The notes under the pieces are model-generated. The model saw only the letters and a program-made list of their open reading frames with translations. It searched no databases and was not told the origin of the DNA. The position numbers were made by a program, and so were the translations under genes. From Rhododendron vialii (lineage: Eukaryota > Streptophyta > Magnoliopsida > Ericales > Ericaceae), in the NCBI RefSeq assembly GCF_030253575.1, contig NC_080559.1, positions 3,370,501 to 3,434,500 on the forward strand: 64,000 nucleotides of DNA, given 5' to 3'. This document shows, piece by piece, positions 23,176-38,890 of the stretch. The first letter of the stretch is position 1. The number at the start of each line of letters is the position of its first letter.

Positions 23176-24952
23176 GGATTCAGATCCTCTCCACAGGCCT
23201 CTCTCCTCAGATCTTACCCATCTTTTAACCACAAAGGAACACCTCATTAATGAAGTAATCCAACAGCTGGCAATAAGCCAACAATGCTTTTAAATATCAA
23301 ATTAGTGAAATGCTGTAGTTTCCAAAAAAAAAGTGCTCCTTCCAACACAAAATTAACGGCAACAGAAAACCCAAAGTAAGGCTCCGTTAACATGTCCCCT
23401 GTTTTCCACGTTGTTTCTTCCCCCCTCCCCCCGCTCTCTCTCTCTCTCTATCAATAGCAGATACGGGGGCTCTGCTGCCCGGGGGCGCACTAGCCCCTAC
23501 CCAGCATGCCCAAACGGCACCGTTTGGTTTTAAAAGAAATTTTCAAACCATCAACAAGCAATCCTATGGAACAGAAATATAATTATGAGAGTCCCAGAGA
23601 CAAAATTTGATTATGTCTCTTTAGAATAATATGATCAGAATAATAAGATCTTCACACCCGTACAAACGGATTAAAAATTAAAGCACTTAATTTTTTAACT
23701 ATATTTTTTAATATATAAACCGTCTAAAAAAATTAAGTGTGTAAATTTTCACTTCATTTGAATCGGTGCAAAAATCTTGTTATTCTGATCATATTAACAA
23801 GATTTTTGCACCGATTCAAATGAAGTGAAAATTTACACACTTAATTTTTTTAGACGGTTTATATATTAAAAAATATAGTTAAAAAATTAAGTGCTTTAAG
23901 TTTTAATCCGTTTGTATGGGTATGAAAATCTTATTATTCTGATCATATTATTCTAAAGAGACATAATCACATTTCTGCTCCATAGGATTGCAAGTTGAAG
24001 GTTGGGAATTTTTTTTAAAAACCAAACGGTGCCGTTTAGGCATGCTGGGTAGGGGCTACTGCGCCCCCGGGCAGCAGAGCCCCCGGATCCCAATAGCTCA
24101 CATCGCCTTGCTTTCGCCGGTGGATATGGCATTTCCGATGGCCGGGATATGGCAGAGATGACGATTCGCACGACTATAATGGTTTCCTTGTGGATCTTCC
24201 TCTTGGAAATCTGGCACTTATTTCAACTCTTAGTTTTGATTTTTCATTTGAGTTCCTGAAATTTTAGGGCTTTGTTTTGATTTCATCTTGAAAGTGTACT
24301 ATGGAGATCAGGGCTTCTTGTGATTCTATATTTTGGAAAATGAAGATTTATTTTCGCCCCTGGAGTTTTTCTTTCATATGTTGTGTTCAATGTGGTGTTG
24401 TTGTATACTGTAGGGATCGAAGAACAGGATGAACACCATTCAGTCATTCAGGTAAATATATTGAGAGGGATACATGCTAAAAATCAAACCCACTTTCTTT
24501 TTTCTTCTACTTTTGCTGCATAAAATCAAACCCACTTTCAATAATAATTTCAAGTGAAGGGAAGAAAGGGTGAAGATGGCCTTGATACATCGGATCTGGC
24601 TGGGAAATCGACAATATCGGCGACGTTTGTTGGTGTTCGATTGAGTGTAGTCGTAGGCTGTTTCCGACGAACGACGGAGAGGTTGACAGATGCGGGACAT
24701 GGCGGTGGTGATGAGTTATCGTCCATGGGTGGGCTAGGAGGTAACACAGTGCTTCCAAGAGAGAGGAGAGAGAGACGGAAAAGGTTGGCGTTCGTCTCCG
24801 TGAATCTAAATGACACCGTACGGATGACTATTTCTGGACTTGGTGCTGTGGCCATGTTTGGCCGTTGGATTACTTCATTAATGAGGTGTCCTCTTGTGGT
24901 TAAAAGATGGGTAAGATCTGGGGAGAGAGACCTGTGGAGAGGATCTGAATCC
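23176..24952. mobile_element. Mutator-like element with ~90-bp TIRs, containing a hAT-like hairpin
   Basis: The left end (23176-23270, GGATTCAGATCCTCTCCACAG) and right end (24862-24952) are near-perfect reverse complements. The flanks AAGAAAACG (23167-23175) and AAGAAAGCG (24953-24961) match at 8 of 9 bases, the Mutator-type duplication size. No transposase is recognised. The interior holds the hairpin element at 23459-24089 and a GC-rich block (24100-24860) with long but unrecognised frames on both strands. It ends 360 bp before the INO80 ATG. Confidence 0.75.
23459..24089. mobile_element. 631-bp near-perfect hairpin MITE
   Basis: Both halves are reverse complements across almost the whole length, centred near 23795. 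Ends are AGATACGGGGGCTCTGCTGC and its complement GCAGCAGAGCCCCCGGATC. The flanks TCAATAGC (23451-23458) and CCAATAGC (24090-24097) agree at 7 of 8 bases, suggesting hAT-type insertion. Arms include CAAACGGCACCGTTTGG. Transcription through it would give a long dsRNA stem. Confidence 0.8.
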
Positions 24953-25179
24953 AAGAAAGCGTCCTCCCCGCTTTCTCTGGAAACAATTTTCGCTCGGAGA
25001 GCAACAACAAAAGAAGCCTGCAAAACCGGGGAGCGCACGTTAACCCAAGTCGACCCCACAGCGCACTTTAGCACATGTAAGCTATGGCCTTCACCTGTGT
25101 CTACGTTTCTTCCTCCCTCTTTCACTCTATCCCTACCCTTATCCTGCGCGGCAGCAGTCCTCCTAGCTCCCTCCCGCTT

Positions 25180-25311
25180 TCTCTCTCCTCCGGTTAGGGC
25201 TGGACTACTCTCTCCCTCTCCCTTTCCATTAGCCACAACAAATTTCTTATTCCCCAATACTCTTCGGATACTTATTGGGATTTCACTGATTAGGGTTCTC
25301 TTCTCCTCCTT
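25180..25311 (+). promoter_or_regulatory. Presumed 5' leader of the INO80 copy
   Basis: A pyrimidine-rich leader with a TTAGGGTTCTC word (reverse telo-box-like, 25290-25300) precedes the ATG. The region 24962-25311 holds no other supported gene. The long opposing frames across 24550-25420 look like composition effects. Confidence 0.35.
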
Positions 25312-25923
25312 ATGGACGGCGAGCGGCAGCCGAACAGCTCGTTCTCCTACTCGAATCTCTTCAATCTTGAGGTATTTGACATGGGTTTTCTCTCTTCATG
25401 TTCTTGTTTTCTTCGATTGAGTTGTTTTTTTTTTTTAGAAAGCTAAGGCCTTTATGTTATTCTGCCAATTTTTGCTCATCTTTTCTTGGTAATTCGAATT
25501 GGGTATGTCTAATGTCGTGTTTTTTGGGGGTCTCCTTAAACTTTTGAGTGATTTTTCGTTTAAAGTATATATTTTTTTGTTTTTGGGTTGTGTTGTAGTC
25601 TTTGATGAACTTTCAACTACCACAACAAGAAGATGATGATTTTGATTGTTATGGGAATGGTAGTCAGGATGAGAGCAGAGGTAGCCAAGGTAGGCACTTT
25701 GTTTCTTCAAAGTTTTCAATGTTTTTTTTTTTTTTTTCCCAGTCTTTGTTTTGTTGGTTTGCTTTTTCACCGACCAATTTGGATTTTGTTTATATTCGCC
25801 ATGTCTCCATTTTGATATTCAAGTATCGCGATTCGGTTTGTTTTGTTGTTGTTTCAGTAGACTTGATGATCTGAGCTAGTTAAGTGTGAACTTATGAATC
25901 TGTTTTTTGTCAGTTACAAGTAG

Positions 25924-26867
25924 GCGGAGTCATGGGAGACCGTACTAATGGGATTATGTCAAAGAGGGACTTGAGTTCGGCTAAGAAGAAGAAGCAGACC
26001 ACATATGGTAGCGATGACGAAGAGGACAGCAGTTACCGTGTCCGTATTACAGAGGAGCTATCGCGGGCAATGCTTGGATAGCATATTCAGAAGTACAAGA
26101 GGAGGCCCAATAATTCTTCTACGACTCCTTCATCTACCCGAATTGCATTCCGGTCCTTAAAAGTAGTTCCAAGGTTTGAAAATCTGAAATAACATCAGAT
26201 TTTCTCAACAATGGTGGTCCTCACTCCTCAGAAGCTGGGGAACCATCATGAAGCAGATTTTGCAGCAGAATATGGCATCGATAGGTTTTCTTCTTCCCTG
26301 AAGTGAAATCTTGTTTGAATGATGAGATATTTGAAAGACTAGTATTCCGGGACCTCTGACTCTGACTCTTTTTTTTTGTTTTTTTGTTGTTGTTGTCGTC
26401 AATTGCATGACATTTGGAAAAAATTTTGCAGATCAATTTATGAGCCTGCTTACCTGGATATTGGGGATGGCATCACTTATAGGATACCCCCAACCTATGA
26501 AAAGCTGGCAGCATCACTGAACTTGCCACGTGTGTCAGATATCAGGGTAGAAGAATTTTACCTGAAGGGCACTCTTGATCTGGGGTCATTGGCTGCAATG
26601 ATGGCAATTGATAAGAGGTTTGGGCCTGGAAGCCAGGCAGGAATGGGTGAGCCCAGGACCCAATATGAATCACTTCAGGCTAGATTGAATGCCATGTCAG
26701 TTAGTAACTCAGGTCAAAAGTTTAATCTGAAAGTAAGTGACATTGAGCTTGATGCATTTTCCGTCCCTGAGGGGGCAGCTGGAGGAATAAGGCGATCTAT
26801 CTTGTCGGAGGGTGGTGTTTTGCAGGTTTACTTTGTGAAGGTGTTGGAGAAAGGTTATACATATGAG
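25924..26867 (+). pseudogene. INO80: INO80 N-terminal exons 3-4 with two nonsense codons
   Basis: Exon 3 (25924-26284) reads KKKKQTTYGSDDEEDSSYRV, then MLG-stop-HIQKYKRR (TAG 26079-26081, where relatives have Glu), a second stop TAA at 26190-26192, then KLGNHHEADFAAEYGIDR with a GTTTTC donor. Exon 4 (26432-26867) is fully open and well conserved: YEPAYLDIGDGITYRIPP, VEEFYLKGTLDLGSLAAM and ILSEGGVLQVYFVKVLEKG. The contrast between adjacent exons shows that decay is patchy. Confidence 0.85.
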
Positions 26868-26975
26868 GTAAGCATTTTCTTTGAGTTGAAATAAGGTGAT
26901 CACATTTGGTTTTCCTATTGGTGAGTGATGTTGGCTGGTTTTCTTATTCGGTAATATGGAATTGTTGCATGACAG

Positions 26976-28634
26976 ATCATTGAACGAAGTTTACCTAAGA
27001 GGCAGAAGGTGAAGAAAGACCCTTCTATGATTGCGAAGGAAGAAATGGATAAGATTGGGAAATATTGGGTTAACATTGTTGGAAAAGACATACCGAAACA
27101 TCATAAGATTTTCACAAAGCAAGTAGCTGACGCCAAGAGGTTCTCTGAGACCTGCCAAAGAGAGGTAGATATAGTCATCTGGGGCCTCTTAGCTTACCTA
27201 TCTTGTGTTCATATTGTTATTTTTGAACTCTAATTAAGGCTACAGACAATAATAGTTAGTATCAGTAGGTTTTCATGTTTACGGTATATCGATTAGTTGG
27301 GTTTGTTGTTCTATTCTGCAAGCTTATTGGTTTGTTTTCTTTTACAGGTGAAAATGAAAGTGAGTAGATCACTTAAATTGATGAGAGGGGCTGCAATTCG
27401 CACAAGGAAACTGGCCAGAGACATGATGTTGTTCTGGAAGAGAGTTAATAAAGAGATGGTACTTTTCTTTTTCATCTGTTAAATTGTGTGGGATAGGACT
27501 TATGTTTTGAAGGAATCCACTGAAAGCCCATGCATATGAATGTAGTGTTTTATATTTACTCGGTGTCTTTATTTCTATGGTTTCTTGGTGTTATGCGAAT
27601 GAGTCTACATATAATCCTGAACGAGTTAATTTTATGGTCATATACTTGCCAGAAAAAGGAGGAGTGTTATTTAAGTTTGTGAATTTTCTACCGCATCTCA
27701 ATTGTCTGCAAATCAATCATTCTAAATGATTTTCATACTGGGTGATTAGAACTTGTTTAATTTATTAGGATTCTAGATCAGTGCCTTGTACTTCATGTGC
27801 TTTTCTTAATGACCTTCACATTTGTCAACTTTCTGACATATAATCTTAACAGCTGCTGTTGAACTCAACCTGGATTTCCAGGGATTTAAATTTTCCTTTG
27901 TGCGATTGCTTGACACCGAGAGAATATTAGTTTTTGCAAAATAAAAATAAAGGTAAACAGCAAGGACAATGAAGAGAAACAGCATCACCCAAGATTTGCA
28001 ACATTAGCAAGATGCTAAACTGATTCCTGACCAACCTAAAATGTTCGTATAAGAGAACCCAAAGAAGCCCCTTTAACAAATCAAATTCTATCCTCAATTC
28101 CATCACCAATTTACTGCTGCAACTGGGGCTTTGAGTTCATACAACTTACTTTTGGATGATTTTGTCAGAAATATGTGACCTTTCTTTTTTTAGGCAGAAG
28201 TGAGGAAAAGAGAGGAAAGAGAAGCTCTGCAGAAGCTTTAAAGCGTGAACAGGAGCTTCGTGAAGCAAAGAGGCAAACAACAGAGGCTCAATTTCTTGTT
28301 GTCACAAACAGAACTCTACAGTCATTTTATGCAAGACAAGTCTGCTTCACAACCCTCTGAAGTGTTGCCTGCGGGCGATCATATATTGAATGAGCAAGAA
28401 ATGCTTTTGAGTTCTTTAGAAGCTAAGCTTGGAGAGGAAGAAGATCCTGAGGAGCCTGAATTGAAAAGGGAAGCGTTAAGAGCCGCTTAAGATGCAGTAT
28501 CCAAGCAGAAAAAACTGATGAGTACTTTTGATACTGAATGTTTGAAGCTGCGGAATGCTGCTGATTTGGAGGTCTCTCAGGAGGATGCTTCATTTGCAGG
28601 GTCTACTAACTTAGATTTATAATTTATTGCATCC
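26976..28634 (+). pseudogene. INO80: INO80 DBINO/HSA-type region exons
   Basis: Exons 26976-27164 (DKIGKYWVNIVGKDIPKHHK, lacking about seven residues before DAKRFSETCQRE), 27348-27458 (MKVSRSLKLMRGAAIRTRK, ARDMMLFWKRVNKEM) and 28194-28634. In the last, a 2-nt insertion at about 28226 shifts the frame (stop at 28239). A 1-nt insertion at about 28268 restores it, and QQRLNFLLSQTELYSHFMQD follows. A later CAA-to-TAA change (28488) interrupts LRAA-stop-DAVSKQ. This region binds actin and Arp proteins in active INO80. Confidence 0.8.
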
Positions 28635-29089
28635 GTAAGTTTCCCTGCTTCCGCTACATCACTCTTTTCCCCCTGTTAACTTTTTAGGATGTCAGAGGCA
28701 TTTCAACAAGGATGAAGTCAGGGAAATTTTTTTACTAATTGAGTTGTCGTAAAAGTTAAATAAATTGCTAACATAAGCACCATGCCGTAAATTAAAAAGA
28801 AAAAGGAGAGTATTATCCATCCGTTGCTGTACCCCGGGGGATATAATTTATGCGATCTATGGTGGAAAATCAATGATAGACATTTACACCTCTCATGAAT
28901 AGAATTGATGCTATCAAACAATATACAAAATATTTGGGGTCCGTGGTTTGTGGCTTACGATACTCCTGAAATAGAGGGTAATCAAAAGGATTTTCAAGAA
29001 CTTAACAGAAAGTATGTGCAAATTTTACTGGTAGCATTTCAATGTTTCCTTATTTTAGTTACTGAATTTTGCCTTTACAATGCTGTCAG

Positions 29090-30780
29090 ATTGACCATGC
29101 CTATAAAATCATCAGTGCTGACACCAGAGTTATTTAAAGGTACCCTCAAAGAGTATCAGCTTAAAGGTCTTCAATGGCTGGTAAATTGTTATGAGCAGGT
29201 ATTGGGACAGTCTGGACTAGCTGGTTTCTCTTTGTAAACGCTCGCATGTGTTTCTACGCGGCCGCTAACTTCAACTGGTCTGACGTGATTTAGGGTTTGA
29301 AATGGGCCTGAGAAAGACTATCCAAGCCATGGCTTTTCTGGCTCATTTAGCTGAAGTAAGTTCTTACTTTGTTACAGCCCGTCTCAAAGTGTTGTTCCTT
29401 TTTGGGAGAGAATTTTTCGGGGGCATACGGTTAATGCTTTCAAGTTTAAATTGAAAAGCATTAATTTCCATTTTTGTCCTTTCATTTTCACTTTAAAATA
29501 AGCTCAAAAGGATTTATATTTGTAAGTGATTATGGAAACATTCACTAGCTTTTGCTTTGACTCTTTCTTAGGAGGACTTGCATTTTGGAATTTCCCAAAT
29601 TTGCAAGGAATAACGTGGGAGGGAGGGGGTCTATTTTTATGGAAAGTTTCTTATAATACTGTGGGTTGTTTGTGTTAGGACATTTCTAACAGTAGCTTGG
29701 TTATGCCGTGCAGGAAAAGAATATACGGGGGCCTTTTCTTGTTGTTGCACCTGCATCTGTCTTATACAACTGGGCTGATGAAATTGGCCGTTTCTGTCCT
29801 GACTTGAAAACTCTTCCATATTGGGGTGGGGTTCAAGAACGGACGATACTTCAGAAAAACATTAACCCAAAGTGTCTCTATCGCCGGTAATTGCCCGTTG
29901 TCATGGTTCATTTCCTTTTGTTTTGTTGTTTGGTTTTTTTAAAGGGCGGTTCTTTTCTTTCCCTTGGTTAGACGATAAAATGATATGTCCTTTGACATTT
30001 CAATTATCAGGGTAACACACTAATTTGCATAGTGCTTGACTGAAGTGCGTTGTATCAAAATTGAATAGTGGCATCATAGTTGGTGCATGAAATGGGGTTT
30101 GAATCGTTTGGCATCATCCTTGGAAGTGGCTCTGACATGACAAAGAATGTCATGGACTATCTCTGTATCTTGGATTGGAGTAATGGCCTTTGTAATTAAT
30201 AATTATCCTTGGGACTAAACAAATTTCATCAAATTGAAAGATGAATTACAAAGAAAGAACAAGAGGATAAACTATCCTATTTTGCCAAAAAAATTAAGAG
30301 AAATAGATGAAATCATGAAACAGTTAAAAAGTGACGAAAAAGGAAAGTGATGAAGGAAAGAAACTCCTGACCCTCAAAATGTGGAACCTTACCATCCCAA
30401 ATAGAATGTGTATGGAAGTCAGCAGTTGTTATATTATTTCTGATCAATAAATACATTCTCATTTGGAAGCTTCACAAGAGTGATATGCCTTGTAATAATA
30501 TCCAATCTTGAACTAAATTATGGACGCCACTTGTTCATTTTTCTCATTCAATCTTTTATAGCTATTAGTAACCTTGTACTTCCTTATACTCATATCTGTA
30601 ATGACTTTGATCTTGCAGTATTAGGTGGAAGACACTGCTCAGCTTTAATTGTCGAAACCGCTTGCTGCTGACTGGTACGCCAATCCAGAATAACATGGCA
30701 GAATTATGGTCCCTACTGCATTTCATTATGCCAACCTTATTTGATAGCCACGAACAGTTCAACGAGTGGTTTTCAAAAGG
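29090..30780 (+). pseudogene. INO80: INO80 ATPase N-lobe with destroyed nucleotide site
   Basis: Readable: MPIKSSVLTPELFKGTLKEY, QLKGLQWLVNCYEQ (29090-29198), then EMGLRKTIQAMAFLAHLAE (29294-29355), GPFLVVAPASVLYNWADEIG (29714-29886) and [20 protein letters not shown] (30619-30780). Seven residues (LNGILAD) are missing before the Walker A site and its GxGKT glycine is Arg. The exon with Walker B (DEAQ), expected between 29887 and 30618, could not be found. ATP hydrolysis would be impossible. Confidence 0.85.
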
Positions 30781-32634
30781 GTAAGTTTCTTGTGGAAGAT
30801 AATATGTCTTCCCATTAATATCATCAATGGTCTTAGATTTTGACTTTTGTCTTTATCTTGTGCTATTAGGATTGAGAGCCATGCGGAACATGGGGGCACG
30901 TTGAACGAACATCAACTTAATAGATTGGTGAGTAGGTGTCTAGTTTCTAAAAGTTATTTTTGAATATGGCATGTGAGTAAACATTTTGCTTTTAATTGAT
31001 CAATATGATCTTGGCTTGCTGTGGAAATTTGAAAACTTCCATGTAGATGATTATCATGGCTTCGGATTTTATTATGAAGTTTTTCTGAACAATATTTTTG
31101 GCTGCTCTTCATTTGCCAGCATGCAATTCTAAAGCCTTTCATGCTGTGGCGGGTTAAAAAAGATTTGGTTTCCGAGTTAACCACCAAAACGGAGGTCACA
31201 GTGCACTGCAAGTTAAGTTCTCGGCAGCAAGCTTTCTATCAATCTATAAAGAACAAGATATCTCTTGCTGAGTTGTTTGACAGCAACCGTGGGCATGTTA
31301 ATGAGATTAAATTTATGAACTTAATGAATATTGTCATTCAGCTGAGAAAGGTACTTTCTTTGTCTTTTTGTGAAGGACCAAATTCTCTTTTGGCCCCACC
31401 GTTTGGGGAGTTGGAAGATGTGTACTACTCTGGAGGTCGGAATCCTATTACATATGAGGTAATTTCTAAAGCTATTACACATGAGTTAGTGTTGCCAGTG
31501 TTGTACCTTCTTCTATCTCCCAACAATTCTAGAGTATGCGTCTATAAGAAGATAATACACCTATGTGGACAATTCTCCCTTCGTATCTTGCTGAACAATT
31601 TCTGTATGCCTTTTCCAGATACCAAAGCTGGTCTACCAATAAGTTGTTCGGAGTCCCTTCACATTTTGTTCTGCAGTACATCATGGTGTTAGCAGAGAAT
31701 CATTTGAGAAACATTTTAACGTTGTCTTGCCAGAAAATGTTTGTCAATCTATGTTTGCAGAAGGGAGAAGCTCAAATGGGTGTTCTGCTCAAAGTGGAAC
31801 ATTTGGGTTCGCTCATTTGATTGATTTGTCCGTAGCAGAGGTGTCATTTCTGACAACTGGTTCTTTTATGGAGAGAGAGTATTATTTTCTATGGTAAAGG
31901 GGGATCAACAATTCCTGGATGATGTCCTCAACTTGCCTATGGAAGCTGAGGATGATATCTTGATTGTAGTCAACTTGAAATGGAAAAAGTAAGAGCCGTC
32001 ACACGAATGTTGCTGCTGCCATCAAAGGCACAGACCAGTCTATTTAGGAGACTTGCTACAGGTCCTGTGGAAGCTCCATCTGAGGTTTTAGTCACGTCAC
32101 ATCAGGATAGATTTCTATTAGGCTTCTCCATTCAGCCTACAGGTCCATTCCCAGGACCAGAGCACCCCGTGAGTTTTTTTTTTTTGGATTTCTGTATATT
32201 TGATAAATTAAGGTTATCCATACTAGTTTTCTTTCTTCTTTCTGGACTTTGAGTTTTGGATCAAATTTTCTCTCTTTTTATCCGTCTCAACTAGAGGAAT
32301 AGAAAAAAGTAAAATTATTTGGACAGACTTTGGAAAACATTAACTAAAGACAATAATAGATATAAAATTCAACTTATTTTGGTGTACGTCTCTAATTTTT
32401 TTACTTTTATCAAGTTTAGTCCATAAGGTGAAGTTGTTTACTTTTCCTATTCTTTCCGTCAACGCATTCGATAATGCCTGCAATGTTGATCAGAAACTAA
32501 AAAAGACAAATAAGTCTTTAAAAAAGAGTGAAATCAAGACATACCAAGCTTTGGCGGGTGGTGTTCTTTCTATTCATTACCAGGAATTTACTAATGTTTG
32601 CTTATTTTTTTTACATGGCTGGGGTTGTTGATAG

Positions 32635-35811
<3,177 letters not shown>

Positions 35812-36063
35812 GTGCATCTCCTTACTCTTTATTTTGCCGTTCAAACTACATCAACTTACTTTGAAGACTATGGTACAACCACATACTCAATACTCAAAAG
35901 TGTCATCTAGCTATTAGTTTTTTGATTGTCTTTTAGCAGACGAGGCTGCCTTTTAATTCGTTCATAGTACTAGAGCTGTGCTACTCTTTCCTTATTTCAT
36001 TATCAATTTTCTTGCTGAGGGCATATTGTCTCATCGTCGAGCGACCTTTTTCATTTTCTTAAA

Positions 36064-36337
36064 GGGAAATGCTACGGTGTCCACCCGCCGTTTGAGGACA
36101 CCGTAACTTTTGACATAACTGACCATTAAAAGCATAACCAAAACCGGTGACGTGTATAACCAAAACCTTACAAGGGCATAACCCTCGAAATTCCCAAAAA
36201 TTCTGGGGATTTTGGAAGTTATGCCTTTGTAAGGCCAGTGTTATACATGTCACTGGTTTTTGTTATGCTTTTAATGGTCAGTTATGCCAAAAGTTACGGT
36301 ATCCCCAAACGGCAGGTGGACACCATAGTATCATCCT
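36064..36337. mobile_element. 274-bp foldback MITE, hAT type
   Basis: Two ~110-bp arms in inverted orientation (both contain 'cataactgaccattaaaagc') surround a short loop. Exact 8-bp target duplications TTCTTAAA lie at 36056-36063 and 36338-36345. Ends are GGGAAATGCTACGGTGTCC and GGACACCATAGTATCATCCT. It is inserted just downstream of the last INO80 exon recognised. Confidence 0.85.
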
Positions 36338-36345
36338 TTCTTAAA

Positions 36346-37002
36346 ATCTCCAGTAAAATATTATTGCTTTCCAGCTAATAGCAGTTCATTGTAGTGATTC
36401 TATGATACAGGGAAACCTTGCTTTGGCTGATCATGATCAAGCCGTTGTTCAGTGGAGGATATGACATAACTTTGCGACCTTTTTGCATTAAGTCCAACGG
36501 AGAAGTAGGAAGGACAAGAAGGAAAATTGTATCATGGTGTATTGTACTGTACATTATTCATTCAAGACTTTCTGGCCATTTTGCCGGTTATTACACTGGT
36601 AAATTTTGGCAGTTAGGAGATCTCTCTTATCTCAAATTACGTCCATTGTGTTTTTGGACGGCTTGGATTCGGGGAGAGAAAAATGAGAGTGTGTTGGGAT
36701 AAGAAGAGAGGAGGTTTCAATCCGAGCTGTCCAAAAGTGTATTGGACGGTCCAGATGTGCCGAGTGAGTATCACGTAAGATATATCCACCCAGCACCGAA
36801 AAATCTCTCTTGGATAAGAGTCGACTCTTCCCCCGTGAGAGCAATGGGTCCGAGACATCACCGTTAATTAAATGTTTGACGGTGATTGAAACGGAAAGCA
36901 TCAGATTCGTAGAACTAGAGTAGCATCGTATACTAATCCGGATACTCCCCCCACAAGATATTGCCCGCACGCGGCCGTCAAAAAAAGTGCCCCCACTTTA
37001 CA
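36346..37002. other. Intergenic, nothing recognised
   Basis: No INO80 C-terminal tail exon and no other coding block was found. A short inverted pair (gtgtttttggacggct at 36648; gtattggacggtcca at 36739) may be repeat debris. Confidence 0.4.
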
Positions 37003-37010
37003 CGTAAACG

Positions 37011-37377
37011 CAAAGTTGTCAATACCGTACCGACCAGCGTACCGTTTTCACTACTGGAATGGTACGTACCGGTACCGGACTGTATCCCGGTACCGTTCCG
37101 GATTTACCGCAATTAATATTTTATATATATATTTAATATATATCTACCATATTTAAGTATAAACATAAATAAAAAGTAAAAAAAAAAAAAAAAGAGGGTA
37201 ATTTTGTACCGGCCGGAACGCCGGAAAATGGCCGGAATGCGCCGGTATTGTCCGGTACACCCGGTATCGGCCGGAACAGGTCGGTATTTCAACCGGAACG
37301 GAACACGACTTTTTGCGTACCGTTTACACACCGATACGGTATGTACCGGCCGGTACGGAACGGATTTGACAACCTTG
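37011..37377. mobile_element. 367-bp hAT-like MITE rich in CCGG/GGTACC words
   Basis: Termini CAAAGTTGTCAATACCGTACCG and the complement of CGGAACGGATTTGACAACCTTG are inverted, flanked by exact 8-bp duplications CGTAAACG (37003-37010 and 37378-37385). The interior repeats 'ggtaccgg' and 'gccggaa' words around an A-rich core. No coding. Confidence 0.85.
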
Positions 37378-37761
37378 CGTAAACGTCGTCAACCCAACTC
37401 ACATGCGCGCCCTTTTTTCAAGCCCCTATAATGCCCCATTTCATTAGGAGATAGAGTTTTACAATTGGAGAAATTTTTGCTATACAAAGTGGAAAAATGC
37501 TAAAAACATCTCAGTGGGCTGTCGTAAAAATTTTAAAAGTAAATTGAAATGTGTGAAAAAATGCATAAAAATGTGTGATATGTATTGAAAAATGTAAAAC
37601 GTACATTAGAATTTGTATTTTTTCTGTCATTTTCTTAACTTATCAGTAGACCGATGGGTGGATATAAATGGGTGAATGGTTTTTTCATAGTCAATGATAT
37701 TTTTATAACATATTCAGGATACATAAAATGAACTAAATCTGCATAAATTTAATCTGGGTGG

Positions 37762-37956
37762 ATGGAGATTATGAGTGTCCAAGATTGTCATAGGTGGCCA
37801 GGTGGGCATGAGAATCCAACAAGGAGGCGTAAGAAAGGGCTGGCAGCTGGCCATGTCACCCGAATTTCAAGAAAAAAGAAACAGGCTGCTAGTGAAATAC
37901 TAGATAATATTCCATCGCGTTTATTATTTGCACAACATAGTGTTGATGAGAAATGA
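37762..37956 (+). CDS. Unrecognised small basic ORF
   Basis: The 64-residue frame contains NPTRRRKKGLAAGHVTRISR and KKKQAASEILDNIPSR, giving a Lys/Arg-rich composition. It lacks obvious splice context and I recognise no family. It may be an exon of a nuclear protein or chance. An A-rich (aacaag)n run follows at 37980-38010. Confidence 0.25.
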   Translation: MEIMSVQDCHRWPGGHENPTRRRKKGLAAGHVTRISRKKKQAASEILDNIPSRLLFAQHSVDEK

Positions 37957-37984
37957 AACAAACCAAAAAAAAGAAGAAGAATAA

Positions 37985-38010
37985 GAACAAGAACAAGAAC
38001 AAGAACAAGA
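37985..38010. repeat. (AACAAG)n short tandem repeat
   Basis: Four tandem AACAAG-like units sit inside an A/G-rich tract (37964-38030). Confidence 0.75.
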
Positions 38011-38801
38011 ATGAATATGAGTATGAAAGGAGAACAGTAGGTACGAGCACGTACAAGATGATAATGTGATGCGGTTATATAATTTTGGAATGAGATAAGC
38101 ATAAACCTTTGGAGGAATTTTTTGTGAATCTAATCAATTCAATCTTTAAACGGGAGTTGGCAGTTGTAGCGAGCTATAGAATTGAAGCAGTTTTAAAGTA
38201 AATGAGGGATTTTGTTATTCTGTTGGGATGCCTCTTTATTTTAAGTACAAAGATAGTTAATATATAAATTTGTTATCGACCGGTGTGTATGAATCCCACA
38301 AAAATTTGTAAGTGTGTAAGAAGCAAATTTATGTACCATGGTAATTGCTTACAGACATAGCCATGAGGGGTCCACGCAAACAAGACATACAACGAAAGCA
38401 CATGCTTGGTACAACTGCCTCCCAAAATATAGGGTGATGGACCAACACATTTTGAATTTTGCGTTGTACAGAATTGCATTCTAAGCGTTTTGCCTCATAC
38501 TAAACTAGAAAATGCAGATTCCATAATGCACTCCGGAAAGTTTTTCGGATTACATTTACTCACAAAATTTGATGCAGGGCGCCATAATGACTACAGAGAT
38601 AATCGTGCAATAAGAAAACCACAAACGATAAAAGTTAGAAAAATGCTCTCTAGACTCTTTTTTATTCAAGAATCAACAATGTCGTGCCTCAAACCTAGTT
38701 GATTTGTCCAAAACAAAAAGCCAAATCAATCAAAAGTAAAAATTACCAAAAACATAAAAATTCTGAATAATAACAAAACTAAAAAAAATAGACAAAGTAT
38801 T

Positions 38802-38890
38802 AGTGAATATTCACTAGTTTGAAAACCCACAAGGGTATTAGTGAATATTCATTGGTTTCTTTTTGAGAGGGGAATTAGTGAATATTCACT
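38802..38890. repeat. Three palindromes AGTGAATATTCACT at ~38-bp spacing
   Basis: The 14-bp palindrome occurs at 38802-38815, with one mismatch at 38840-38853, and again at 38877-38890. It may be tandem-repeat debris or a transposon sub-terminal motif. No gene is seen from 38000 to 39140. Confidence 0.7.

Noticed and set aside
24550..25420. Two long overlapping frames on opposite strands (235 and 288 codons)
   Set aside because: Neither resembles a known protein. They overlap each other, the Mutator TIR and the INO80 first exon, and the sequence is GC-rich, so they are composition effects.
37204..37431. A 75-codon ORF with Arg/Gly/Tyr composition
   Set aside because: It lies inside the GGTACC/CCGG-rich MITE and reflects its repeats.
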